NCBI RefSeq assembly: GCF_020687505.1
Contig: NZ_JAJEQT010000011.1
DNA length: 64,000 nucleotides
Source of the DNA: Coprococcus_C hominis
GTDB lineage: Bacteria > Bacillota > Clostridia > Lachnospirales > Lachnospiraceae
Strand: one strand, 5' to 3'
The position numbers were made by a program, and so were the translations under genes. Position 1 is the first letter of the stretch. Each line of letters begins with the position of its first letter. Below, piece by piece: positions 52,893-61,293 of the stretch. The notes under the pieces were generated by a model. The model saw nothing but the letters and a program-made list of their open reading frames with translations. It searched no databases and was not told the origin of the DNA.

Positions 52893-54305
52893 TTAATCTG
52901 TCAAATCTTCTCCATTTGTTTCGATGACCTTCTTGTACCAGTAGAAGGAATCTTTCTTGTATCTTGCCAGATCTTTCAGATCGAATTCATCCCGGTTTAC
53001 ATAGATAAATCCATAACGTTTAACAACACCTTCATGGGTTGATACAAGGTCAATCGCTGACCACGGACAATAGCCCATCATTTCTACACCTTCGGAACAT
53101 GCAAGCTTGATCTGCTCGATATGCTTTCTCAAGTATTCAATACGATACTGGTCATGTACCTTGCCATCCTCTGTGAGCTTATCGTAAGCACCAAGACCGT
53201 TCTCTGTGACGATCATTGGCAGATGATAACGGCTGTAGATCTCACGCATCGTTGCGCGGAACCCATCCGGATCAATCTCCCAGCCAAACTCGGTACGAAG
53301 CAGATTTGGATTTGGATAAGCCTTAAATACGCCAGGCTCATCGCCACTGATCTGCTGATCTCCTCTGCCAGCAGGTTCTGTTCCATCGTTCCATTCTACC
53401 GTTGCTGTAGAGTAGTAATTAAATCCAATAAAGTCCGGATGCGCACTCGCCATGATATCCATGTCGCCATCTTCGATAACTGGTGTTGCATCGTGTTCCT
53501 CTAAGAATGCCCATACAAGATTGTTGTAACGACCAAAAACTGCCATATCAAGATACAGCCAGTTACGGATTGCATTTAAGTTTTGTGCTGCTAATACATC
53601 CTTTGGCTTGCAGCTTGCCGGATAGACAAGAGAAATGTTTGGTGCAGGACCAATCTTTCCGCCCGGTACCATCTCATGACACAGAGCCATAGCCTTTGCC
53701 TGAGCAAGCAGCATATGATGATTCTCCTGATACAGTTTCTTATATTTGTTATCCACACCCTTTAAATCACAGGTGCCAATCACTTCTCCATTTAAGGTTA
53801 ATACGTTCTGCTCGTTGATCGTGAGCCAGTATTTTACACGATCACCATAGTTCTCGTAAAGAATCTTTGCGAAGTTTACGAATTCATCAACACTCTCTCT
53901 TCTTGACCATCCACCCTTCTTCTCAAGGGCTGCTGGAAGATCAAAATGGAACATCGTAACAAGTGGCTCAATGTTATATTTCAGACATTCGTCGATGACA
54001 TTGTTGTAGAAATCGATACCTTCCTGATTGACTGCACCGGTTCCTTCCGGAAGAATACGGGACCATGCAACAGAAAAACGGAATGTCTTAAATCCCATCT
54101 CTGCCATCAGAGCAATATCTTCTTTGTAGTGATGATAGAAATCAGCACATACATCTAATTCACTGGTGCCTTCCGGTACCTTCTTGATATCCTGTACACT
54201 TGGTCCTTTTCCATGTGTCAGGTTTGCACCCTCTACTTGATATGCACTGGTAGATGCACCCCACAGAAAATCTTTTGGCATTGGTTTCAGCTTTTTTAAA
54301 ATCAT
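52893..54305 (-). CDS. GH1 glycosidase, probably 6-phospho-beta-glucosidase
   Basis: 470 residues. The N-terminal LPKDFLWGASTSAYQVEG-like sequence is the GH1 signature; the acid/base is in LTINEQN and the nucleophile Glu in IVTENGLGAYD. Near the C-terminus SAIDLVSTHEGVVKRYGF shows the Ser...Lys-x-Tyr arrangement that binds the 6-phosphate in phospho-glycosidases, so I favour cleavage of beta-glucoside-6-phosphates. AGGAGG precedes the ATG. The next gene upstream (beyond an opposed tRNA) is a ROK sugar kinase that could make the phosphorylated substrate. No PTS gene is present. Confidence 0.88.
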   Translation of the reverse strand: MILKKLKPMPKDFLWGASTSAYQVEGANLTHGKGPSVQDIKKVPEGTSELDVCADFYHHYKEDIALMAEMGFKTFRFSVAWSRILPEGTGAVNQEGIDFYNNVIDECLKYNIEPLVTMFHFDLPAALEKKGGWSRRESVDEFVNFAKILYENYGDRVKYWLTINEQNVLTLNGEVIGTCDLKGVDNKYKKLYQENHHMLLAQAKAMALCHEMVPGGKIGPAPNISLVYPASCKPKDVLAAQNLNAIRNWLYLDMAVFGRYNNLVWAFLEEHDATPVIEDGDMDIMASAHPDFIGFNYYSTATVEWNDGTEPAGRGDQQISGDEPGVFKAYPNPNLLRTEFGWEIDPDGFRATMREIYSRYHLPMIVTENGLGAYDKLTEDGKVHDQYRIEYLRKHIEQIKLACSEGVEMMGYCPWSAIDLVSTHEGVVKRYGFIYVNRDEFDLKDLARYKKDSFYWYKKVIETNGEDLTD

Positions 54306-54310
54306 GGATA

Positions 54311-54339
54311 TTGACCTCCTATCAAAAATATTATAAAAT
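54311..54339 (+). promoter_or_regulatory. tRNA-Arg promoter
   Basis: -35 TTGACC (54311-54316), 17-bp spacer, -10 TAAAAT (54334-54339), 12 bp before the mature tRNA. It overlaps, in the opposite sense, the leader of the GH1 gene, including its ribosome binding site. Confidence 0.75.
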
Positions 54340-54351
54340 AGATAACGATTT

Positions 54352-54425
54352 GTTTCCGTAGCTCAGCAGGATAGAGCAACCGCCTCCTAAGCGGTAGGTC
54401 GGGCGTTCGAATCGCCTCGGGAACA
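54352..54425 (+). tRNA. tRNA-Arg(CCT)
   Basis: Acceptor GTTTCCG/CGGGAAC, discriminator A, D-arm AGCTCAGCAGGATAGAGC, anticodon loop CTCCTAA giving CCT, T-arm GGGCGTTCGAATCGCCT. A T-run (54426-54432) directly follows and may end transcription. It is antisense to the transcript direction of both neighbours. Confidence 0.95.
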
Positions 54426-54437
54426 TTTTTTTATTGT

Positions 54438-55403
54438 CTAATTTTCCAGGTACATCTGTCGGAAGCTGTAAAGCGCACCGAGCAGATTTGAATCATTTCC
54501 GAACTTACATACATCAACCTTGATGAAATTTGTAATCATACTGATGGACTTTAACTTTTCTACATAGCGCTTTACACCTTCCACGAATGCAGGCTGCGCG
54601 CTGATTCCACCGCCGAGCAAGATGATATCCGGATCGACAATGGCAAAGATGTTGAACAGATATTTTGCAGTTGTAAAATAAAAATCTTCCAACATATCAA
54701 GGACAACCGGATCGCCTTCTTCTGCCATCTTATAAAGAAGTTCCCCGTTGAATTCTTTTGGATTGATGCCTTTTGCCACTGCAACCTGATAACAAAAAGC
54801 ACGTGTAGAATACGAAGTAGACCAAAGATAAGGAAGCTTCTCGTATTCTTCTTCCATATCGCTGATTGAATCAATATCAAAGATTTTATCCACATCTTTT
54901 CTTGTCAGTGTATCTGCGAAGAAATAAGATAATTCTCCGGCAGACAGATCTTTTCCACGATGCACATGTCCGTTGATTACGATACCACCGCCGATGCCGG
55001 TTCCAAGGATGACTACAGCTGCATTCTTACAGCCTTTGGCATTACCCATCCAGACTTCTGCAAGGGCTGCACATTTTCCATCGTTTTCCATGGAAATTTT
55101 CACACCGTCACAGCGCGCACCAAGCAGTTCTGCCAGATGTGCGTCCTTCAGATATTTGATACCACCGCCGTTTCGGATGATACCATTTTCTGCGTCGATA
55201 AGTCCTGGCAAAGAAAGGGCGATTCCTTCTACACCCTGATCTTTGTATTTGTCATAAATCTGTCCGAGAGATTCCACGAATTCTGGTACAGATTCTCCTT
55301 CCTTGGTCGGGGTTGGGTATTTTCCTTTTTCCTGAATATTACCGTCCATACTCATCCAAGCGTATTTTACAAAAGTTCCACCTACGTCAAATACTAGATA
55401 CAT
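54438..55403 (-). CDS. ROK-family sugar kinase
   Basis: 321 residues. ATP site YLVFDVGGTFVKYAWMSMDG at the N-terminus; sugar/catalytic region SMENDGKCAALAEVWMGNAKG with the Asp in ENDG; phosphate-2 AAVVILGTGIGGGIVINGHV. The zinc-binding CxCGxxGCxE motif of glucokinase and NagC types is absent. With the phospho-beta-glucosidase next door, I infer a beta-glucoside or cellobiose kinase of the BglK kind; glucokinase remains possible. It lies 23 nt after the DUF3881 gene. Confidence 0.85.
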   Translation of the reverse strand: MYLVFDVGGTFVKYAWMSMDGNIQEKGKYPTPTKEGESVPEFVESLGQIYDKYKDQGVEGIALSLPGLIDAENGIIRNGGGIKYLKDAHLAELLGARCDGVKISMENDGKCAALAEVWMGNAKGCKNAAVVILGTGIGGGIVINGHVHRGKDLSAGELSYFFADTLTRKDVDKIFDIDSISDMEEEYEKLPYLWSTSYSTRAFCYQVAVAKGINPKEFNGELLYKMAEEGDPVVLDMLEDFYFTTAKYLFNIFAIVDPDIILLGGGISAQPAFVEGVKRYVEKLKSISMITNFIKVDVCKFGNDSNLLGALYSFRQMYLEN

Positions 55404-55426
55404 AAAATCTCCTTCCTGAAAGTATA

Positions 55427-56302
55427 TTATATTGTCACGACACCCTGTAACCAGATTTCACCGCGGAACCGTCTGCCGACCTTTGGTTCTCCCTGTAAAT
55501 CTGCTTCATTGATGCCGACGTTGATCATCAGTCCATTTGCTTCAATCAGTAAATTGTAGACAATCTCTTTACTGTATATATTTTGCAGTTTTTCCACTGC
55601 ATAGATATTTCCGATAACCATGTAATGGTCGCATTCCACACCGCATGGCATAAAGCTTGTATCAATGATTGAAAGAACATCCTCCTTGATGACTCTGGAA
55701 GAAATAGAGGTGTAGGTGTTCATTTCGTCATAGGTCAGTTGTTCCATCGCGTCGGTATCACCGTTTCGCGCTGCATCGAGCAACTGGTTTCTGCGGTTCC
55801 GTCCCTTTGATTCAACGGCAATCTGGTGCTTGGAATGATGCATGCCGAGCAAAATCGTTCCCGCCACAGACAGGGCAGAAAACTTGACCTTCGTGATCTG
55901 CCGGTTGGAATAATTCAACCATTTAGATTTTGCATAATCTGCGATATTGATGACATAGAAGATAATCGTCATACCAAGATGGTAATCTTCGCAGACTCCC
56001 GCATAGCTTTCTTTGTCGGTCTGTTTCTGAATCGTGATGTTCTCAAACTGCATGAACCGGTCTCCCTTCAAATAAGGAAAATAATGTTCAATGGATAAAG
56101 AACCCTTGATGTCATATTCACCGACGAGCGAGAGTCCGAAATTCTTACCAAAATCTTTTTCAAACTGCAGCAGCGACGTATCGACGCTGATCGTCGTCAT
56201 TATCTTGCGGTTTGGAGTATTCAACGTGTGACGATAAATATCTTCCAATTGCTGTCTATTTTTACATTCGCGAAAACCGATCGCACGTAGATAAGTATGC
56301 AT
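55427..56302 (-). CDS. DUF3881-type protein
   Basis: 291 residues, cytosolic by composition; function unknown. The N-terminus MHTYLRAIGFRECKNRQQLE and blocks GLSLVGEYDIKGSLSIEHYFPY and GNIYAVEKLQNIYSKEI are what I associate with DUF3881, a family of Lachnospiraceae and relatives. No signal peptide or membrane helix. It lies 32 nt after serS, in the parA-parB-DUF4446-serS-DUF3881 series. Confidence 0.75.
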   Translation of the reverse strand: MHTYLRAIGFRECKNRQQLEDIYRHTLNTPNRKIMTTISVDTSLLQFEKDFGKNFGLSLVGEYDIKGSLSIEHYFPYLKGDRFMQFENITIQKQTDKESYAGVCEDYHLGMTIIFYVINIADYAKSKWLNYSNRQITKVKFSALSVAGTILLGMHHSKHQIAVESKGRNRRNQLLDAARNGDTDAMEQLTYDEMNTYTSISSRVIKEDVLSIIDTSFMPCGVECDHYMVIGNIYAVEKLQNIYSKEIVYNLLIEANGLMINVGINEADLQGEPKVGRRFRGEIWLQGVVTI

Positions 56303-56334
56303 ACTACCTCCAGCATTTCCGCATGGGAAATGGA

Positions 56335-57612
56335 TTAACAGATTTTTGTCTTACCGCCCATATATGGCTGAAGCACCTTTGGAATGTTGATGCTTCCATC
56401 TTCGTTCAGGTTGTTCTCTAAGAATGCAATCAGCATACGAGGTGGAGCAACAACAGTATTGTTCAATGTATGAGCAAAATATTTTCCATCCTTGCCCTTT
56501 ACCTTGATGCCAAGACGACGTGCCTGAGCATCACCGAGGTTTGAACAGCTACCAACTTCGAAATATTTTTTCTGACGTGGAGACCATGCTTCAACGTCGT
56601 AAGATTTTACCTTTAAGTCTGCCAGATCACCAGAACAGCACTCGATTGTACGAACTGGAATATCCATAGAACGGAACAGATCAACTGTATTTTTCCACAG
56701 CTTGTCGAACCACATCTTGCTATCCTCTGGCTTGCAGACAACGATCATTTCCTGCTTCTCAAACTGGTGGATACGATAAACACCACGCTCCTCGATACCA
56801 TGTGCACCCTTCTCTTTACGGAAGCATGGAGAGTAGCTTGTCAGAGTCTTAGGAAGCTCTTCCTCTGGTGTCATTGTATCGATGAACTTACCAATCATAG
56901 AGTGCTCACTTGTACCGATCAGATACAGATCCTCACCCTCAATCTTATACATCATGGCATCCATCTCAGCGAAACTCATAACACCGGTTACAACGTTGCT
57001 GCGGATCATGAAAGGTGGTACACAGTAAGTAAATCCACGGTCAATCATGAAATCTCTTGCATAGCTGATAACGGCTGAATGCAGTCTTGCAATGTCGCCC
57101 ATCAGATAGTAGAAACCATTTCCGGCTACCTTTCTTGCACTGTCAAGATCAATACCGTTCAGCTTCTCCATGATGTCTGTATGATAAGGAACTTCAAAAT
57201 CTGGAACAACTGGCTCGCCAAAACGCTCCAGCTCTACATTCTCAGAATCATCTTTACCGATTGGAACAGTCGGATCAATGATGTTCGGAATGACCATCAT
57301 TTTCTTCTTTAACTCTTCACGCACCTGTGGCTCCTGCTTCTCCAGCTCTGCCAGACGGGCTGCGTTCTTTGCAACTTCCCTCTTAACTTCTTCTGCCTCT
57401 TCCTTCTTGCCCTGTGCCATCAATGCACCAATCTGCTTTGCAATAGCGTTCTTCTTTGCACGAAGCTCATCGGCTTCCTGCTGAAGGACTCTTGCCTGCT
57501 TGTCAAGCTCGATGACTTCATCTACTAATGGAAGCTTCGCATCCTGAAACTTCTTCTTGATATTCTCCTTTACAGCGTCTGGGTTTTCACGAACAAATTT
57601 AATGTCTAACAT
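56335..57612 (-). CDS. serS: Seryl-tRNA synthetase
   Basis: Class II synthetase charging tRNA-Ser (and tRNA-Sec where present). 425 residues. The N-terminal coiled-coil arm runs about residues 30-105 (QQEADELRAKKNAIAKQIGA). Motif 2 is FRKEKGAHGIEERGVYRIHQ and motif 3 is NNTVVAPPRMLIAFLE. The 94-bp leader shows no T-box. It forms part of the parA-parB-DUF4446-serS block, which here is inverted relative to rsmG. Confidence 0.96.
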   Translation of the reverse strand: MLDIKFVRENPDAVKENIKKKFQDAKLPLVDEVIELDKQARVLQQEADELRAKKNAIAKQIGALMAQGKKEEAEEVKREVAKNAARLAELEKQEPQVREELKKKMMVIPNIIDPTVPIGKDDSENVELERFGEPVVPDFEVPYHTDIMEKLNGIDLDSARKVAGNGFYYLMGDIARLHSAVISYARDFMIDRGFTYCVPPFMIRSNVVTGVMSFAEMDAMMYKIEGEDLYLIGTSEHSMIGKFIDTMTPEEELPKTLTSYSPCFRKEKGAHGIEERGVYRIHQFEKQEMIVVCKPEDSKMWFDKLWKNTVDLFRSMDIPVRTIECCSGDLADLKVKSYDVEAWSPRQKKYFEVGSCSNLGDAQARRLGIKVKGKDGKYFAHTLNNTVVAPPRMLIAFLENNLNEDGSINIPKVLQPYMGGKTKIC

Positions 57613-57706
57613 AATTGTCGTCCTTTCTTATTTATAATAGTAGTTTAAAATATTTGTTAAAAAATTGATATCAAAAATTTTGTATCATTATAATATTGTG
57701 ACCTGA

Positions 57707-58273
57707 TTATGCATCAAAATTCAGATTACCATCGGCATCTTCGAATTCTGCTTCCTTTGTCAGATCCTGAATCTCTTCTTCCACCGTCTTAGCCTGTTCC
57801 AATGCTTCCTTTTCTTCCGATGAAAGCTGGATGTAAGATTCGCCGTTTACGATTTCCTTCGCATAGGTAAAACAGCCTTCCCTCGAGTGCATCGAGTTCA
57901 GTAGAATGCCGGAATTCTCATCGTTTAACAATGCGATGACGAAGCTTAGTTTTCCTGCCATCTTATCAAATGCATCGTACTTGACGAGGGCATATTTGCT
58001 AATACAGGAGGACAGATGTTTCTTGATCTGCCGGTGTTCCTTCGTCACACGTCTGGCATTTGCCTTGACCTGATCCATCTCTTTAAAACGAATCCGAATA
58101 ATCTTCTCCAAATCCGCACCTTTTTTGCCACTCATAAGCATCTCATATTTTCTTGCCATCACATTCATCTTATGAATGATAAAAATGATTAGAATTATGA
58201 GTAAAACAACCAAAATACAAAGGATTGTGACAGCAGAAGACATTTTCATACCAAATATCTTAGCCTCTTCCAT
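57707..58273 (-). CDS. DUF4446-type single-pass membrane protein
   Basis: 188 residues. A membrane helix at about 13-36 (AVTILCILVVLLIILIIFII), then a basic helical region and the family core YALVKYDAFDKMAGKLSFVI followed by ALLNDENSGILLNSMHSRE, and an acidic tail. It usually lies next to parB in Firmicutes, as here (21-nt gap). Function unknown; the position suggests a link to chromosome segregation. Confidence 0.85.
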   Translation of the reverse strand: MEEAKIFGMKMSSAVTILCILVVLLIILIIFIIHKMNVMARKYEMLMSGKKGADLEKIIRIRFKEMDQVKANARRVTKEHRQIKKHLSSCISKYALVKYDAFDKMAGKLSFVIALLNDENSGILLNSMHSREGCFTYAKEIVNGESYIQLSSEEKEALEQAKTVEEEIQDLTKEAEFEDADGNLNFDA

Positions 58274-58294
58274 GAAGTTTTCCTCTTTTCGATT

Positions 58295-59215
58295 TTATTG
58301 TGCGAGCAACTGTGTAATGCGCTCTAAATCTTCCTGTGAATAATATTCAATTTCAATTTTTCCGGAATCCTTGGTCTTTGCCTTGATGGTTGTCTTTGTT
58401 CCAAGGGATTCCTTTAAGCGGTTTTCAATCGCTTTATATAAGAAGGAAAGTTCCGGGTCTTCTTTCTCGGATGTCTTTTCCTTTGGTTTCTTATTTAATA
58501 GTTTCTTGACGTAGCTCTCTGTCTCACGCACGGAAAGCTTTTTATCAAAAATATACATTGCTGTCTCATACTGTAACTGAGGTTCTGTGATCGTAATGAG
58601 TGCACGAACATGTCCGGTCGACAGCATATCATCAATCAGCATCTGCTGTACCTTCTCGGTCAGCTTCAGAAGTCGGAGTGCATTTGTCACAGTCGTACGG
58701 CTCTTCGATACACGTTCTGCAACTTCATCCTGTGTCAGGTTGAATTCCTGAATCAAACGTTCATAAGCGTGTGCCTCTTCAATCGGATTTAAATCCTCAC
58801 GCTGGATGTTCTCAATCAATGCGATCTCAACAATCTGCTGATCATCGTAATCTTTGATGACAACTGGAACCTCTTTCAAACCAGCTAACCGGGCAGCTCT
58901 CCAACGGCGCTCACCGGCAATCAGTTCATAGTAGCCTTTGCGCTTCACTACGACCAATGGCTCAATCACACCAAACTGTTTGATGGAATCTGCAAGCTCC
59001 TGCAATGCATCTTCATTGAATTCTTTTCTTGGCTGATTTTTGTTTGGCTCAATCCGGTTGATATTTAATGTCTGTTCTACTTTTTTCACAACCTCTGTTT
59101 TTGTAACAGCGCCTGTTTTAGTCTGTTTCGATGCCTTTGGACTGACATCTTCGGTTGTATCGTCTGTCGGAATTAAATTACTTAGTCCACGACCTAATCC
59201 TCGCTTTGGTGCCAT
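58295..59215 (-). CDS. parB: Chromosome partitioning protein ParB
   Basis: CTP-dependent clamp that loads at parS and spreads. 306 residues. The N-terminal tail KRGLGRGLSNLIP (ParA-stimulating), the CTPase box ELIAGERRWRAARLAGL, box II-type ENIQREDLNPIEEAHAYERL, the HTH TQDEVAERVSKSRTTVTNAL, and a C-terminal dimerisation segment ending GKIEIEYYSQEDLERI. It lies 26 nt after parA. Four perfect sites for it lie just upstream of parA. Confidence 0.97.
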   Translation of the reverse strand: MAPKRGLGRGLSNLIPTDDTTEDVSPKASKQTKTGAVTKTEVVKKVEQTLNINRIEPNKNQPRKEFNEDALQELADSIKQFGVIEPLVVVKRKGYYELIAGERRWRAARLAGLKEVPVVIKDYDDQQIVEIALIENIQREDLNPIEEAHAYERLIQEFNLTQDEVAERVSKSRTTVTNALRLLKLTEKVQQMLIDDMLSTGHVRALITITEPQLQYETAMYIFDKKLSVRETESYVKKLLNKKPKEKTSEKEDPELSFLYKAIENRLKESLGTKTTIKAKTKDSGKIEIEYYSQEDLERITQLLAQ

Positions 59216-59241
59216 AGCGTTCTCCTCTCAAATAGGTGTTT

Positions 59242-60027
59242 TTATAATTTTGCGTATAGTTTATTATTGATTACTTCGTCTGCAAGATCCCGATATCCCT
59301 GCGCACCGGATGACCGGCTGTCATACAGGTTGATAGGAAGTCCGAAGCTAGGTGCTTCTGCTAGCCGTACATTTCTCGGAATAATGGTTTTATATATAAA
59401 CTGATCCAAATTATTCTTGACGTTTTCAACAACCTCCAAAGACAGGTTCGTACGTGCGTCATACATCGTAAACACAACACCTTCGATTTCAAGGGATTTG
59501 TTTAGCTTCTTTTTAATCAGATTGATCGTGTAAATGAGCTGCGAGAGACCATCCAAAGCAAAAAATTCACATTGGATTGGCACTAAGACAGTGTCCGCCG
59601 CAGTCATAGAATTGATCGTCAACATACCGAGAGCCGGTGGACAATCAATGATAATAAAATCATATTTTTTCTTTACGCTTTTTAACAGGTTCTTTAGTAT
59701 ATGCTGTGGATCTTCGGCATCGACCAATTCGACTTCTGCACCTGCCAGATCACGGTTCGCCGGCAAAACGCTTAAATCCAGTCCATGCTCCAATGGATGA
59801 ACGATCATACACTCTCCAATGTTAATCTCTCCACTCATGGCATGATAAATGGTGTATTCCAAGGTATTCTTATCGATACCAAGGCCACTTGTCAGATTGC
59901 CCTGTGGGTCCATGTCGACAGCCAGAACCTTTTTACCTTTTTCCGCCAGACATGCTGCGAGATTGATTGATGTTGTTGTTTTTCCTACGCCGCCTTTCTG
60001 GTTGGCGACTGCAATGATTCTACCCAT
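59242..60027 (-). CDS. parA: Chromosome partitioning ATPase ParA
   Basis: Deviant Walker ATPase that with ParB segregates origins and, in Bacillus, modulates DnaA. 261 residues. Walker A AVANQKGGVGKTTTSINLA with both Lys residues, switch DMDPQGNLTSGLG, Walker B FIIIDCPPALGML. The start at 60027 is set by GTGGAGG five bases upstream; an alternative four codons earlier is less likely. An extended -10 TGC-TATAAT (hexamer at 60051-60056) lies upstream, so transcription begins at the edge of the parS region. Confidence 0.97.
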   Translation of the reverse strand: MGRIIAVANQKGGVGKTTTSINLAACLAEKGKKVLAVDMDPQGNLTSGLGIDKNTLEYTIYHAMSGEINIGECMIVHPLEHGLDLSVLPANRDLAGAEVELVDAEDPQHILKNLLKSVKKKYDFIIIDCPPALGMLTINSMTAADTVLVPIQCEFFALDGLSQLIYTINLIKKKLNKSLEIEGVVFTMYDARTNLSLEVVENVKNNLDQFIYKTIIPRNVRLAEAPSFGLPINLYDSRSSGAQGYRDLADEVINNKLYAKL

Positions 60028-60050
60028 AAAAACCTCCACATATAATAGAC

Positions 60051-60058
60051 ATTATAGC
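60051..60058 (-). promoter_or_regulatory. Extended -10 element for parA
   Basis: Minus strand TGC-TATAAT with no good -35, as allowed for extended -10 promoters. Confidence 0.55.
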
Positions 60059-60227
60059 ACTACCTGACATGTTTCGCTATATCAAAATATGGGTAAATTT
60101 GTTGTTGGTGTACAATATATAGATTTGAGTGCTTGGATATTACAATATGTATGGAAAATGAAAGAAAAATTTATAGAAATTAAGTAAAAATTCATAAAAT
60201 AGATATTAGTTATTATAAATATATAAG

Positions 60228-60243
60228 TGTTTCACGTGAAACA
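60228..60243. promoter_or_regulatory. parS: parS site 1
   Basis: Perfect TGTTTCACGTGAAACA, the ParB-binding consensus. Confidence 0.96.
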
Positions 60244-60354
60244 TTAGATATTTTGAAAATTATATTTAATTAAGAGTTGGAAGGTTGCTATCATATACTC
60301 TATTTGATTTTGTGTGTTAATGTATATATTATTCAGTAAATAAATATGTGTTTA

Positions 60355-60370
60355 TGTTTCACGTGAAACA
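60355..60370. promoter_or_regulatory. parS: parS site 2
   Basis: Perfect TGTTTCACGTGAAACA. Confidence 0.96.
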
Positions 60371-60626
60371 TGGTTGCGAGATTATGATATATGGAGATGT
60401 AATTCAAAAATTAATTATGAATGAATCTATAATAGATGATAACAAACTGAACTTAGCATTTTATAAATTGACTGAGTGAATTCTAGTGCTATCAGAAGTA
60501 ACATAAAGGGTACATAAAGATAATAGAATATTATCTTATTTGATTTAGATAAATAATTGAGTGTATTTCAGATATAAAAATTGAATTTGGTATAGACACA
60601 TTAGTTTTAAAATATCTGAATATATA

Positions 60627-60642
60627 TGTTTCACGTGAAACA
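60627..60642. promoter_or_regulatory. parS: parS site 3
   Basis: Perfect TGTTTCACGTGAAACA. Confidence 0.96.
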
Positions 60643-60972
60643 TTGTTTGCAACATATACATTACATAAAATGAAAATAAAATCTGAAATATATGATTTAA
60701 AACATCTACGAGTATCTAAAAATGAATAACTGATGAACCGACAGATAACTGGTAAAATTTATTTCTGGCTGTTTTTGGTTTTATAAATAACTGTAACGTG
60801 TAATATGTTAAATTATAAAACAACAATAAACTTAATTAATAAATTATAGTACAATATGCATCTGTATAATTTTAATGTACATAAAAATGAATTATAACTG
60901 TTATCTATTTATATTGAGCATGTGTTATCTATATTGAATATAGAATAGAATTTTAATTTACGATTATCAATA

Positions 60973-60988
60973 TGTTTCACGTGAAACA
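60973..60988. promoter_or_regulatory. parS: parS site 4
   Basis: Perfect TGTTTCACGTGAAACA, only 4 bp from a perfect DnaA box TTATCCACA (60993-61001). Confidence 0.96.
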
Positions 60989-61204
60989 CTGATTATCCAC
61001 ATATATAAACATCAATAATTGTGGAAAAGTATATAATATCCACCAACTTATACACATAATTGTGGATAAAAAATGATTCTAAAAACAAAAATTGTTGATA
61101 ACTTCGGGCGGAATCATACATATTGTATTTATAAAATTGGAGATACAATATAGTGAGGTTAGAGGAGAGTAAAACATAAGCATATGAATATATGACGATT
61201 TCAT

Positions 61205-61240
61205 AAAAATAAGCCGGATGATTTAATCATCCGACTTACT
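61205..61240 (-). terminator. Terminator after argS
   Basis: Minus strand AAGTCGGATGA / TCATCCGGCTT (one G.U) with a 5-nt loop, then ATTTTTATG. It separates argS transcripts from the parS region. Confidence 0.8.
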
Positions 61241-61293
61241 TAACTTCTTAGTAATTATATACCAGTTTTTATCATATGGAATGTATAATGAAA

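Larger units (their letters stand above)
60059..61200. other. AT-rich non-coding centromere-like region
   Basis: About 1.15 kb with no frame of any size. It carries four perfect 16-bp parS palindromes, then within 60993-61069 a cluster of DnaA boxes: TTATCCACA (60993-61001), TGTGGAAAA (61020-61028), TTATACACA (61048-61056) and TGTGGATAA (61061-61069). G strongly exceeds C on the plus strand in sampled lines (for example 12 G to 2 C in 60121-60180). Confidence 0.9.

Noticed and set aside
60059..61200. Hidden small genes in the parS region
   Set aside because: All six frames are broken by frequent stops; AT-rich sequence with parS and DnaA boxes explains it as non-coding.
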